From: Candidatus Thorarchaeota archaeon
GTDB taxonomy: Archaea; Asgardarchaeota; Thorarchaeia; Thorarchaeales; Thorarchaeaceae
Direction of reading: 5' to 3'
DNA length: 64,000 nt
Assembly: GCA_003345555.1 (NCBI GenBank)
Contig: PRDJ01000057.1
Coordinates: forward strand, 1 to 64,000
Shown: piece by piece, positions 49,606 through 57,845 of the stretch
How positions within the stretch are numbered: the first letter of the stretch is position 1
Layout: each line of letters begins with the position of its first letter
Translations under genes and position numbers: made by a program
The notes under the pieces: generated by a model
What the model was told of the DNA's origin: nothing
What the model saw: the letters and a program-made list of their open reading frames with translations, nothing else
Databases searched by the model: none

Positions 49606-51366
49606 TTGATATCCTCTCCGAGGTCTGAGGCGAAAACTGTCTTGACGAAGCATACGGGCGGCGAGATTGTTACAAATTGCCTTATCGAAGAAGGCGTGAA
49701 GTATGTCTTCGGAGTTCCGGGGGACCAACTCTATCCTCTGCTGGACGCTATAGGCAATTCTGGCAAGATCAAGTTCATCACATTTCGGCATGAGCAAGCT
49801 GCAGCACATGCGGCGGATGCGTGGGCCAGGACAACAGGTGAGCCGGGCGTTTGTTTAGGTACAGTAGGACCCGGAGCGGCTGACTTGGTTCCCGGCGTCT
49901 ATCCCGCGTTTGCAGACAGCATACCGATGGTCGTGCTCTGTGCTCAGAATCAATCATGGCGAATCTATCCCGATCATGGCAGTACGCAGGGACTGGATCA
50001 AGTGGACTTGTTCCGGCCGATTACCAAATGGAGAGCAAACGTGTCTCATTGGCAGAGGATTGCTCACCTAGTCCACTGGGCATTCAGGGAGGCAACCTCT
50101 GGTAGACCAGGGCCAGTACACTTGGATATACCCGCCGATGTACTATACCTGAAATGCGAGGACAGTACGCTAGAAGACGGCATAGTTTCCCGCGAGAGGT
50201 ATCGAATGACCCGGCCCCCGGTTGGAGACCCGGAGCTGATTAAGAAGGCAGCTACAATGCTGATGGGCGCCAAGTTTCCGCTCCTTCACGCCGGAGGCGG
50301 CGTGCTGGCATCTGGGGCTTGGAAGGAGTTTGTTGAGCTCGCCGACCATCTTCAAGCTGCCGTGACTACATCCGTCGGTGCTCGAGGAGCGATTCCTGAA
50401 GATCACCCATTGTCGTTAGTTCCGGCCGGCTTCGGCGCCATTGGTGCTCAATGCCAAGCCGATGTTGTCCTCTTAGTGGGTGGAAGACTTGCAGACCTGG
50501 ATTTTTGGGGTCGTCCTCCGGGATGGGCTGAAGCTGCCAAACAGAAACTGATTCAGATAGACATCGCTCCCGAGATGATTGCGCACAATAGGCCCGTTGA
50601 CATGCCCATAGTAGGTGATGCAAAGAGCACGCTCTCGGAAATCCTTAGGCTTGTCAAAGGAAAGCCCAAGGCGAAACCGCGACCCGAGATGAAGGATTGT
50701 CGTGAGGCACAAGATGGCTGGCTTGCCGATTTCGTGCAGCAGGGCAAGTCCGACAATGTGCCGATTCACCCTCTGAGAATGATAAGAGATGTGCGTGATT
50801 TCTTCCCGCGTGACGCTATCTCGATTGTTGACGGCGGCAACATAGCAGTCTGGGCTATCTACCTGAACAGGATATACGAGCCGCGAACTTTCCTCTGGCC
50901 GTCCGACTCGGGTCACCTAGGCGTTGGGACGGGCTATGCGATCGGTGCCAAGCTGGCCCACCCGGAGAAAGAGGTCTATGTCATTTCTGGGGATGGTGCC
51001 TTCATGTTCAATGTTCAGGAACTAGAAACGATGAGAAGGCTGAAGCTCCCCCTGACTGTTGTTATCGCAGATGACAGAGCATATGGTATGATTAAGGCAG
51101 GACAGAAGGGCCTCTATGGCGAAAGATACGTCGGTGTTGATTTTATCGACATCAGATACGATAGGCTAGCAGAGGCAACGGGATGCTTTGGTGTTCGGGT
51201 CGAGAGACCGCAAGACCTGAGGCCCGCGTTGGAAAGGGCGAGGAACTCGGGATTGCCCGCAATCATAGACGTGGTGATTGACCCCGCCGTGAACTTGGAG
51301 CCTCCAGACTTTCAGTCAGTTGCTTCGGTGTGGCTTGAGGGTTGTCAGCTTCCTGGTGGTGAATAG
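49606..51366 (+). CDS. Thiamine-pyrophosphate enzyme (acetolactate synthase/pyruvate oxidase type)
   Basis: A 586-residue TPP enzyme with the three-domain layout of acetohydroxyacid synthase, pyruvate oxidase and relatives. The cofactor-activating Glu is E63 in RHEQAAAHAADAWAR, and the TPP/metal motif begins SGDGAFMFN near residue 462 and ends ADDRAYG, with Asp in the place of the usual Asn metal ligand. The reaction is not determinable. It starts at TTG 49606 and is the first gene of a tight operon: the dehydrogenase gene starts at its stop codon. Confidence 0.88.
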   Translation: MISSPRSEAKTVLTKHTGGEIVTNCLIEEGVKYVFGVPGDQLYPLLDAIGNSGKIKFITFRHEQAAAHAADAWARTTGEPGVCLGTVGPGAADLVPGVYPAFADSIPMVVLCAQNQSWRIYPDHGSTQGLDQVDLFRPITKWRANVSHWQRIAHLVHWAFREATSGRPGPVHLDIPADVLYLKCEDSTLEDGIVSRERYRMTRPPVGDPELIKKAATMLMGAKFPLLHAGGGVLASGAWKEFVELADHLQAAVTTSVGARGAIPEDHPLSLVPAGFGAIGAQCQADVVLLVGGRLADLDFWGRPPGWAEAAKQKLIQIDIAPEMIAHNRPVDMPIVGDAKSTLSEILRLVKGKPKAKPRPEMKDCREAQDGWLADFVQQGKSDNVPIHPLRMIRDVRDFFPRDAISIVDGGNIAVWAIYLNRIYEPRTFLWPSDSGHLGVGTGYAIGAKLAHPEKEVYVISGDGAFMFNVQELETMRRLKLPLTVVIADDRAYGMIKAGQKGLYGERYVGVDFIDIRYDRLAEATGCFGVRVERPQDLRPALERARNSGLPAIIDVVIDPAVNLEPPDFQSVASVWLEGCQLPGGE

Positions 51367-52380
51367 TTGCGGGCCGCAGTGTTTGAGGGCACCCGGGAGA
51401 TTCACGTACGTGACGTACCCGAGCCAACCTTGGGTCCTCATGATGTGCTGCTCAAACCTATGTATGTCGGGATATGCGGCACTGATCTCAACGCTTGGCA
51501 ATATGGCATGTTCGAATCGGGCGTGACAATCGGGCACGAATTCTCCGGAGAAGTCAAGGAAGTCGGAAGAGATGTGACGAAGTGGTCACGTGGGGATCGA
51601 GTAGTGCCCAACTCGCTGCTTCCCTGCGGGGAATGCGGCTATTGTGTCAAGAAGAGATATTCACTATGCAGTGACATGCAGATGGTCGGAATCTCTATGA
51701 ACGGGGGCATGGCCGACCTTGTTTCTGTTCCCGAAGGCATACTCTATCGTTTGCCAAAGTCTGTCGATTACAGGAAGGGTGCGATGATCGAACCGCTTGC
51801 AGTCGTCACAAGGGCATTCGACCGTGCACAACTCGAGAAGGGCACGACTGTCCTAATCTTGGGCGCCGGCACTATCGGTCTTCTCTCTCTGCTTGTGGCT
51901 AAGGACAGACATGCCGGTCGCGTAATCGTATCCGAAGTCAAACCAGCGAGGCTGAACTTGGCAAAGAGTCTTGGAGCAGACGATACAGTGAATCCGCTTG
52001 AAGAGTCGCTTTCATTACGACTTGAGAGTATGACAGGTGCCCAAGGAGCCGATATCGTCGTCGAATGCACAGGCGCACCGGGTCCCAGTTCGGAGACGTT
52101 CAAACTTGTCAGGAGAGGAGGTACGATCTTAGTTCTTGGGATCTGTGAAGCGCCGGTAGAGGCTGATTTCATGACCGGTGTCTTGAACGAACTCAACCTT
52201 CAGTTCAGTTATCTCGGATATGCAGAGTTCCCGAAGGCAATTCAGCTCGTTAACAGTGGCAGAATCAACCCTGCACCACTCATAACTAGGGTGATTCCGC
52301 TTGAGCGCGTCGTAGAAGACGGATTTGAGCTGCTCACGAGTCCGAGCTGCTCAGATGTCAAAGTGTTGATACAAATATGA
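51367..52380 (+). CDS. Zinc-dependent medium-chain alcohol dehydrogenase
   Basis: An MDR-family dehydrogenase of 337 residues (threonine/sorbitol/butanediol dehydrogenase group). Catalytic zinc ligands: C37 in GICGTD and H57-E58 in GHEFSG. The structural zinc is held by C87, C90, C93 and C101. The cofactor loop is GAGTIGLLSL. TTG 51367 follows the TPP enzyme stop without a gap, and its own stop overlaps the region leading to the SCP2 gene. Linkage to a TPP carboligase suggests an acyloin or diol substrate, which is inference. Confidence 0.92.
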   Translation: MRAAVFEGTREIHVRDVPEPTLGPHDVLLKPMYVGICGTDLNAWQYGMFESGVTIGHEFSGEVKEVGRDVTKWSRGDRVVPNSLLPCGECGYCVKKRYSLCSDMQMVGISMNGGMADLVSVPEGILYRLPKSVDYRKGAMIEPLAVVTRAFDRAQLEKGTTVLILGAGTIGLLSLLVAKDRHAGRVIVSEVKPARLNLAKSLGADDTVNPLEESLSLRLESMTGAQGADIVVECTGAPGPSSETFKLVRRGGTILVLGICEAPVEADFMTGVLNELNLQFSYLGYAEFPKAIQLVNSGRINPAPLITRVIPLERVVEDGFELLTSPSCSDVKVLIQI

Positions 52381-52397
52381 CAGGAGGAGATTTTGCG

Positions 52398-52832
52398 ATG
52401 GCTAACAGGATGTTGCTTGGTAGTGATCAGTATCTGGCAGAGTTTCAAAAGAGACTCAGTGCTGACAAGGAATATGCAGAACTAGCAAAAGGGGTCGATG
52501 ACACATACACACTCGTGTTGCAGGCAGAGCCTGACAAAGGGGTCCCAGAAACCATGACCGTGGGGTTCGGTATTAATGCAGGAAGAATGACTGCCATGTG
52601 GAAAGGTGAACGCGAGACGTCGTTCATACTCAGCGCACCCTATGGCGTTTGGGTCGACATACTGCTCGGGAAGATTGGAGCGAACAGGGCCTTCATCACA
52701 CGGAAATTGAAGATCGTAGGAAACATGCCGCGGCTCCTTAAGACTGCCAAGGCCACCGAGAGGCTTGTGGAAGTGCTGCGTGGCGTGCCAACCTCACTAC
52801 ACGGCAAGTATGCAGACCAATCGTTTGGCTGA
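52398..52832 (+). CDS. SCP2 sterol-carrier domain protein, second copy
   Basis: A 144-residue protein with an SCP2-like fold (TYTLVLQAEPDKGVPETMTV, then RETSFILSAPYGVWVDILLG and a helical C-terminus). AGGAGG at 52382-52387, 10 nt upstream of ATG 52398, selects this start over ATG 52377, which overlaps the dehydrogenase stop. As third gene of the TPP enzyme-dehydrogenase operon it may carry or present a hydrophobic substrate. It is diverged from the SCP2 protein at 1569. Confidence 0.72.
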   Translation: MANRMLLGSDQYLAEFQKRLSADKEYAELAKGVDDTYTLVLQAEPDKGVPETMTVGFGINAGRMTAMWKGERETSFILSAPYGVWVDILLGKIGANRAFITRKLKIVGNMPRLLKTAKATERLVEVLRGVPTSLHGKYADQSFG

Positions 52833-53007
52833 ATGTGACCAAGTGGTTCTGTTACAATCAGGGCAACCTTCACTGCTCCTGAAGTCTGGAGTAGTTGTCG
52901 TTCTAACATAGATCAATGAATAGAGGAACGGAGGAAGCAGGTTGCCGTGTTACTCCGGTGGAGTTAACGCCTATTTGGATACAAGGCTAGAGAAGTCAGT
53001 CACTGTC

Positions 53008-53367
53008 ATGAGTACTCGGGCGAAGGACTTGGAACCGTGGTCTCTGACCGGAAGCAACAGGGGTGCCCTGCTCAGGAGACTCCTTGTCTTGCTTCTTCTG
53101 CTCGATTTGGCCGCAATGGTACCTCTCGCACGATATGTCGCAGGTGACATTGTCAATGGGTTGTACTGGCTGTATCCTGGTATGACCCTATTTCCAGTCC
53201 CGCTCGACCTAGGGTCGGTCATAACAGTAACGGCGCCACTTGACGCCATTGATGCATTTGTCTACGTGCTTTTCATATCCAACGGAATATGGATTGCATG
53301 GACCGTTGTTGCAATAGTGTACATTTTCTATCCTGTCTTCCGCAGGCTCAAGCTTCGCAAGTCTTGA
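53008..53367 (+). CDS. Hypothetical membrane protein, two helices
   Basis: A protein of 119 residues with a polar N-terminus, one hydrophobic helix at about 21-42 (RRLLVLLLLLDLAAMVPLAR) and another near 92-112, ending in a basic tail (RRLKLRKS). The extracytoplasmic loop between them contains YWLYPGMTLFPVPLDLGS. ATG 53008 is a reasonable start; a TTG at 52942 would add 22 residues. No family is recognised. Confidence 0.5.
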   Translation: MSTRAKDLEPWSLTGSNRGALLRRLLVLLLLLDLAAMVPLARYVAGDIVNGLYWLYPGMTLFPVPLDLGSVITVTAPLDAIDAFVYVLFISNGIWIAWTVVAIVYIFYPVFRRLKLRKS

Positions 53368-53487
53368 GATTGGCAGAGCTGGAGGGGTCTTGGCGGAAGA
53401 GTTAATGAGACGTGCCGCCTTCGAAATACTCAGATAACGACAGAAGACTTAATCGGAATTGAGTCTGGCTGATAAGAGGTCACATCG

Positions 53488-54573
53488 ATGCCCACAAATC
53501 CATATGAGCGGCTCGCCGCAATACTGGACAAGATACCTAATGGCTTTGTACATACCAAATCCGGCGCACACCTGAGATTGCTCAAGTGGATATTCACTCC
53601 GGAGGAGGCTGACCTCGCGAGTCGGATGAAGCTTAAGGGTGAGACTGCAAGCGAGATTGCTGTTCGCCTCAAGCTGAACGAGAAGGATTTGAAGAATCGC
53701 CTTGAGAAGATGGCCGAGAAGGGCCTCATCCGCGCATGGACATCCAGCACTGGTAGACGTTATGCCCTGATGCCTTTCGCAGTGGGAGTGTATGAAGAAC
53801 AGCTAGGTCGAATGGATAAGACCTTCGCTCGTTTGATTGAGGATTACTACATGGATGCAAGAGGGTCGGGTCTATGGGAAGCAGAACCTCCAATCTTCAG
53901 AGTCATTCCTGTCAACAAGGCGGTGCATTCTGAGCTTGAAATCTTTCCGTACGAAGTCGCCGAGGAGATGATTGAGACTTCGAAGGCATGGGGCGTCCGA
54001 CAGTGTATTTGCAAGAAGCAACAGGGATTGCTTGGCAAGCCATGCAAGTATCCATCCACAGTCTGCATTGTCTTGTCCCCCAAGAAGGAAAACGCGTTTG
54101 ACGAGGACCATCTCACGAAGGCAGTGACGAAGGATGAGGCGTTGCAGATTCTGCATAAGGCGGAAGAAGCGGGGCTGGTCCATTGCTCACAGAACATGCA
54201 GAAAGGGCATTTCTACATCTGCAATTGCTGCACATGCTGTTGCGGCATACTGCGGGCCGTCGCACAATGGGAGCTGCCATATGCGCTCGTCAAGTCAGAC
54301 TACGTCGCTACGGTGGATCCAGAGCTGTGCGCCGGATGTGCTACTTGCGAAGACCGATGCCAGTTCGACGCGCTGAAAGTTGTCGATGATGTCTGCCATG
54401 TGGACGCCACGAGATGCATCGGATGCGGTGTATGCTCAGTGACCTGTCCTCAAAGTGCTCTTACATTGACGATGAGGGACCCTGCGAAACGGAAGGTCCC
54501 GCCTGAAACACTCATGGACTGGATGGTCGAGAAGGCCAAATCCAGAGGAGTCAATCCATCCGATTTGCTCTGA
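53488..54573 (+). CDS. Winged-helix/ferredoxin regulator-like protein, paralog B
   Basis: Equal in length (361 residues) and layout to the protein at 46919: winged helix with the same LRLLKWIFTPEEADLASRMK start, STGRRYAL wing, Cys-rich centre (CICKKQ, CKYPSTVC, CNCCTCCCG) and two ferredoxin motifs (CAGCATCEDRC, CIGCGVCSVTCPQSA), ending SRGVNPSDLL. All cluster Cys are kept. ATG 53488 is the start, with a GACTTAATCGG promoter-like element near 53445. The pair arose by duplication and now flank the arrestin and TPP operon region. Confidence 0.82.
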   Translation: MPTNPYERLAAILDKIPNGFVHTKSGAHLRLLKWIFTPEEADLASRMKLKGETASEIAVRLKLNEKDLKNRLEKMAEKGLIRAWTSSTGRRYALMPFAVGVYEEQLGRMDKTFARLIEDYYMDARGSGLWEAEPPIFRVIPVNKAVHSELEIFPYEVAEEMIETSKAWGVRQCICKKQQGLLGKPCKYPSTVCIVLSPKKENAFDEDHLTKAVTKDEALQILHKAEEAGLVHCSQNMQKGHFYICNCCTCCCGILRAVAQWELPYALVKSDYVATVDPELCAGCATCEDRCQFDALKVVDDVCHVDATRCIGCGVCSVTCPQSALTLTMRDPAKRKVPPETLMDWMVEKAKSRGVNPSDLL

Positions 54574-54614
54574 GCCGGTCATGCCTGCTTTCATTGCATT
54601 TGTCCATATGATTT

Positions 54615-55634
54615 ATGAGCCGTAATGACAAGTGCGCGTCAGTGATACCTACAGCAAAGGAGTTTCAAGATCCGGTCATGACACGACAGCGTGCGAGAAA
54701 GTACATCCCTCACTTGGCGAGGTTCAGCTTCAAACCCACATTTGACTGGACAATCGACGAAGCAAGTGAGCTCTACGCAGCGACTAGGCCGTCTTCGTCG
54801 GAAATGCGGCTTGACCACGTGTTTTTCGAGGACTGCGTGAGTGGCATGGCTCGTCTTCCTGACGAATGTATTGATCTCGTAATTGCAGATCCTCCGTTCG
54901 GAATCGATTTTGATGGAAAAAGCACGGCGTACAATCGAGATAGTGACTACGTTCTCGAGGGCTATGAAGAGATACAATACTCGTACAGTGACTTTACTCG
55001 GAAATGGGTGCACGAGTTGCCAAGGATTCTGAAACCTGATGGATCCGCTTACATATTCAGCGGCTGGACCAATCTTGAAGACGTACTCAAGAGCGGGCGA
55101 GAGGAAGGTCTCACCCTCCTGAATCATATCATCTGGCACTATCCCTTTGGCGTCTACACAAGAAAGCGGCTGGTTACTAGCCACTATCACATACTTCTGT
55201 TCGTGAAGAATCCCCGTGGCTACTTCTTCAACAAGTTCGAACATTACCCGGAGGATGTCTGGCGAATCAAACGTCCCTATCGCATAGCACAGACCAAGAA
55301 TGGTACGCGTCTTCCTCTGAAGGTTGTAAGCAGATGCATTGACTTCTCATCCGTGCCAGGCGATGTCATTCTCGATCCGTTCATGGGTAACGGTACTACT
55401 GCTGTGGCAGCCAAGTCGAACTGGAGGCACTTCATTGGCTTCGAAACCAATGAACAGCTGAAACCAATCATAGAGAAGGAGCTTCAGAGTGTCAGACCTG
55501 GTGAGACCTACCGACCTTACGGAGAGAGACTACCAACGACAGAGGAGTTGGCCAAAATCTATCCCAAGGCCCATAAGCAGTTCCTTAGGGAGGTCACGGG
55601 CGATGACCGTTCATCAACCCGTTCTATTGATTGA
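54615..55634 (+). CDS. Beta-class DNA adenine/cytosine-N4 methyltransferase
   Basis: A site-specific DNA amino-methyltransferase of 339 residues. The catalytic motif ADPPFGIDF (DPPF, 92-95) comes before the AdoMet motif LDPFMGNGTT (254-262), the order that defines the beta class of N6-adenine or N4-cytosine enzymes. Recognition would reside in residues 100-240. No restriction endonuclease is recognisable next to it, so it may be an orphan methyltransferase. The gene that follows 19 nt later encodes an MCM-related protein. Confidence 0.9.
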   Translation: MSRNDKCASVIPTAKEFQDPVMTRQRARKYIPHLARFSFKPTFDWTIDEASELYAATRPSSSEMRLDHVFFEDCVSGMARLPDECIDLVIADPPFGIDFDGKSTAYNRDSDYVLEGYEEIQYSYSDFTRKWVHELPRILKPDGSAYIFSGWTNLEDVLKSGREEGLTLLNHIIWHYPFGVYTRKRLVTSHYHILLFVKNPRGYFFNKFEHYPEDVWRIKRPYRIAQTKNGTRLPLKVVSRCIDFSSVPGDVILDPFMGNGTTAVAAKSNWRHFIGFETNEQLKPIIEKELQSVRPGETYRPYGERLPTTEELAKIYPKAHKQFLREVTGDDRSSTRSID

Positions 55635-55653
55635 CAAAATGAGATGAATCCCT

Positions 55654-57120
55654 TTGCCTAATGCCGGGGTGGCACGAATCGTGGACGAGTACGACCGATT
55701 GCTGCAACAAGGTTCAGACCAAGATCGGCTAGTCGATTCAGTAGGCTATCGGGACGTTTTCGATAGGGAATCTGGAGCAGAACTGGCCGCCTGGGAGCTC
55801 CGACTTCAGAAGCAGTTCCGCGAGAGACTGGGTAGTAGGATATACCGATACAGGGGGTTCGTTCATCATACTCGTGAGGTCTCTCTCATGATGATTACAC
55901 CAAGTCCCTGGCTCTTAGGGGGTGTGTTTGTACATCTCCAAGAAGGACAGGAGCTGCCGCCTGATGGGGCATTCATCGAGATCACTGGTCAGACGACGGC
56001 AGTGCCTACACTTCTTCAGCGTTCGCAGACCCTTGTCAGGGCTATCGCCGCAGAGAGCCTGAGTGTCTTGTCAACCGAGATACCACAGATGGTCTCTCCT
56101 CCTCTTGCCCTCAAGGACCTGTCAGAGCTGTTGTTCGAACATGTCGGGATAGCTGAGGCCAGTAAGGGAGCGTTTGCTCGGCTGTTTGTTTCGAGCCCTC
56201 CGTACAAAGGCGCCGTTGGTGGTCTCACTATGGGCATCCAAGCTCTGGCTGCAGAGTCTGAGGTCAAGAGACTCCTCGCTTTTGTCCGAAAGTTGCTTCC
56301 GCCGACATTCAGGACCAAGTACAGGTCATACCGGTCCGTTGAAGGCATAGACGTGGGATTGCCGAGGCTGTGGCGGCTGGAAGTTGGTCGCACATCTGAG
56401 CCAAGAATGGAATCTATATGTGTGAAACGAGTCGATCCGCTTGGTTATCGAGAGTTATCACTTGGAGCTCTCACAGATTCCAAAACTGCGGCGTTTCCCG
56501 ACATTCCTCTAGCGGTTGCCTCAGGGGACTTCTGGATAGAGGAGAAGGAGGCATCTCAATTGATGCTCCCGCTTCTGAAGGCTGCGATTACTTTTCAGCT
56601 GCTCACGCCAATAGTAACCGAGCGGACCATCGACTCAGTAACCAAGCATATCATTTCACGTCTGGAGATACTGAAGGACACTTACGATTTGAGCGATTCC
56701 GCCTTGGCGAGAGGCGGCATTCTCGATGCTGATTCCTTGGGCAGACCCCTTAGCGCGCTCAGACTCGCACAGTCAACTGCGCGTGCCGAATGGAGAGAGA
56801 CGGTCAACAGCAGTGAATTGAAACGCTCATGGGATCAGATACTGGAACCCGCCCTCAAGGAGTTCATTGAGACCTCCGAGTTGAGTGCTGAAAAGGAAAA
56901 GGAATGGGGTCCCGGGACCAGACTAGGCAAGTATGACACCAAGATTCTCAGAGCCTTGAAGACTCTAGATGAAGGCACACGAGGGTCTCTAGGACCGACT
57001 CTTGACGATATTGCAGGAGAGGCCAGCATAGAGAAGCATGTGGCTGCCGAGAGTCTGACGAAACTGAAAGATGCGGGCGCTATCTATGAGCCGCGCACTG
57101 GCCACTACAGAGTGGTGTGA
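55654..57120 (+). CDS. MCM-related protein lacking the ATPase motifs (inferred)
   Basis: A 488-residue protein. The last 70 residues form a winged helix ending LKDAGAIYEPRTGHYRVV, very like the C-terminus of archaeal MCM helicases. Residues 362-405 (GRPLSALRLAQSTARAEWRE, then VNSSELKRSWDQILEPALKE) match the MCM lid helices, where one expects RQLEAL-RL-EA-AR. Residues 60-120 could be an OB fold. No Walker A or arginine-finger sequence is present, so the ATPase is lost or too diverged to see. Start TTG 55654 or GTG 55669. The function is unknown; replication or DNA modification is suggested by its neighbour. Confidence 0.5.
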   Translation: MPNAGVARIVDEYDRLLQQGSDQDRLVDSVGYRDVFDRESGAELAAWELRLQKQFRERLGSRIYRYRGFVHHTREVSLMMITPSPWLLGGVFVHLQEGQELPPDGAFIEITGQTTAVPTLLQRSQTLVRAIAAESLSVLSTEIPQMVSPPLALKDLSELLFEHVGIAEASKGAFARLFVSSPPYKGAVGGLTMGIQALAAESEVKRLLAFVRKLLPPTFRTKYRSYRSVEGIDVGLPRLWRLEVGRTSEPRMESICVKRVDPLGYRELSLGALTDSKTAAFPDIPLAVASGDFWIEEKEASQLMLPLLKAAITFQLLTPIVTERTIDSVTKHIISRLEILKDTYDLSDSALARGGILDADSLGRPLSALRLAQSTARAEWRETVNSSELKRSWDQILEPALKEFIETSELSAEKEKEWGPGTRLGKYDTKILRALKTLDEGTRGSLGPTLDDIAGEASIEKHVAAESLTKLKDAGAIYEPRTGHYRVV

Positions 57121-57153
57121 TGGTCGTCGTCTGACGATCATTCCATCCTGTGA

Positions 57154-57750
57154 CTAGCGTAGGAGCTTCTTTAGACTCTCTGGTTCTTCGCCTTCGTCAA
57201 CGAGCACAATCTTCTGGGCTCCGACTCTTTCCGCATCGTACTTTCGCGCTATGATTGTCGCATCGAACTTCTCACGAGCACTTGCTTTGCCGCCGCGCCA
57301 AACGTAGATGCTGTCCCAAGTGTCCAAGATAAACACGTCCTCGCTCTTCATTGAGTCGCGTTTCCAAGGCACTTCCGTGAAGTAGGTCTGTCCCTTCACG
57401 TTGGACACTCGCCACATCTTGTACTCATGCTTCTGAAGCTGTACCTTTCTGAGAATGCCAGCTGTGTCGTCGTCAGTAAGTTGGAGGTTTTTGAAGAGCG
57501 CCTTGAATGCCGGCGGTTCATTTCCACCTTCAATGCGCACGAGCTGAGCTTGACCCTTGCGTGCCGTGTCTCTGAAGACCGCCTCGGCAGCGGCTAGGAA
57601 CTGTTCGTCTGCTGTCGACTTGGGCCCAATCCACATGAATACTGTGACGCCTCCATCGACTAGGTAACAGTCTCCTCGACCGAATTTCCCGGGGTCTGGC
57701 ACCCTGACGAGTTTTCCTTTTTGGATATGATATACGGTGAGTTCAGGCAT
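57154..57750 (-). CDS. Two-domain gelsolin-like actin regulator
   Basis: A protein of 198 residues with two gelsolin repeats, the 2DGel form of Asgard archaea. Repeat 1: FGRGDCYLVDGG, VFMWIG, an acidic residue in TADEQ, then GGNEPPAFKALF. Repeat 2: EYKMWRV, SEDVFILDTWDSIYVWRGG, AREK, then DEGEEPESL. The Gly-Asp and downstream Glu residues needed for calcium are present in repeat 1 and Glu-Asp in repeat 2. It should bind, sever or cap the actin at 36727. ATG 57750 is preferred to 57771 because the TATA-like GACTTAAC near 57780 puts transcription start close to 57755. Confidence 0.93.
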   Translation of the reverse strand: MPELTVYHIQKGKLVRVPDPGKFGRGDCYLVDGGVTVFMWIGPKSTADEQFLAAAEAVFRDTARKGQAQLVRIEGGNEPPAFKALFKNLQLTDDDTAGILRKVQLQKHEYKMWRVSNVKGQTYFTEVPWKRDSMKSEDVFILDTWDSIYVWRGGKASAREKFDATIIARKYDAERVGAQKIVLVDEGEEPESLKKLLR

Positions 57751-57830
57751 GAACATGATTGATGCAAGCATCGTAGTTAAGTCATGTTCCTACAGACTAC
57801 AATACACGCCAGATAGAAGAGGCTTCAAAT

Positions 57831-57845
57831 GGGGTGACCCTAATT
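57831..57845 (+). promoter_or_regulatory. Shine-Dalgarno plus apparent AUU start of the Fpg gene
   Basis: GGGGTGA (57831-57837) matches the anti-Shine-Dalgarno complement and stands 5 nt before ATT at 57843. The codon after ATT is the Pro that Fpg enzymes need as residue 1 of the mature protein. Confidence 0.5.
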
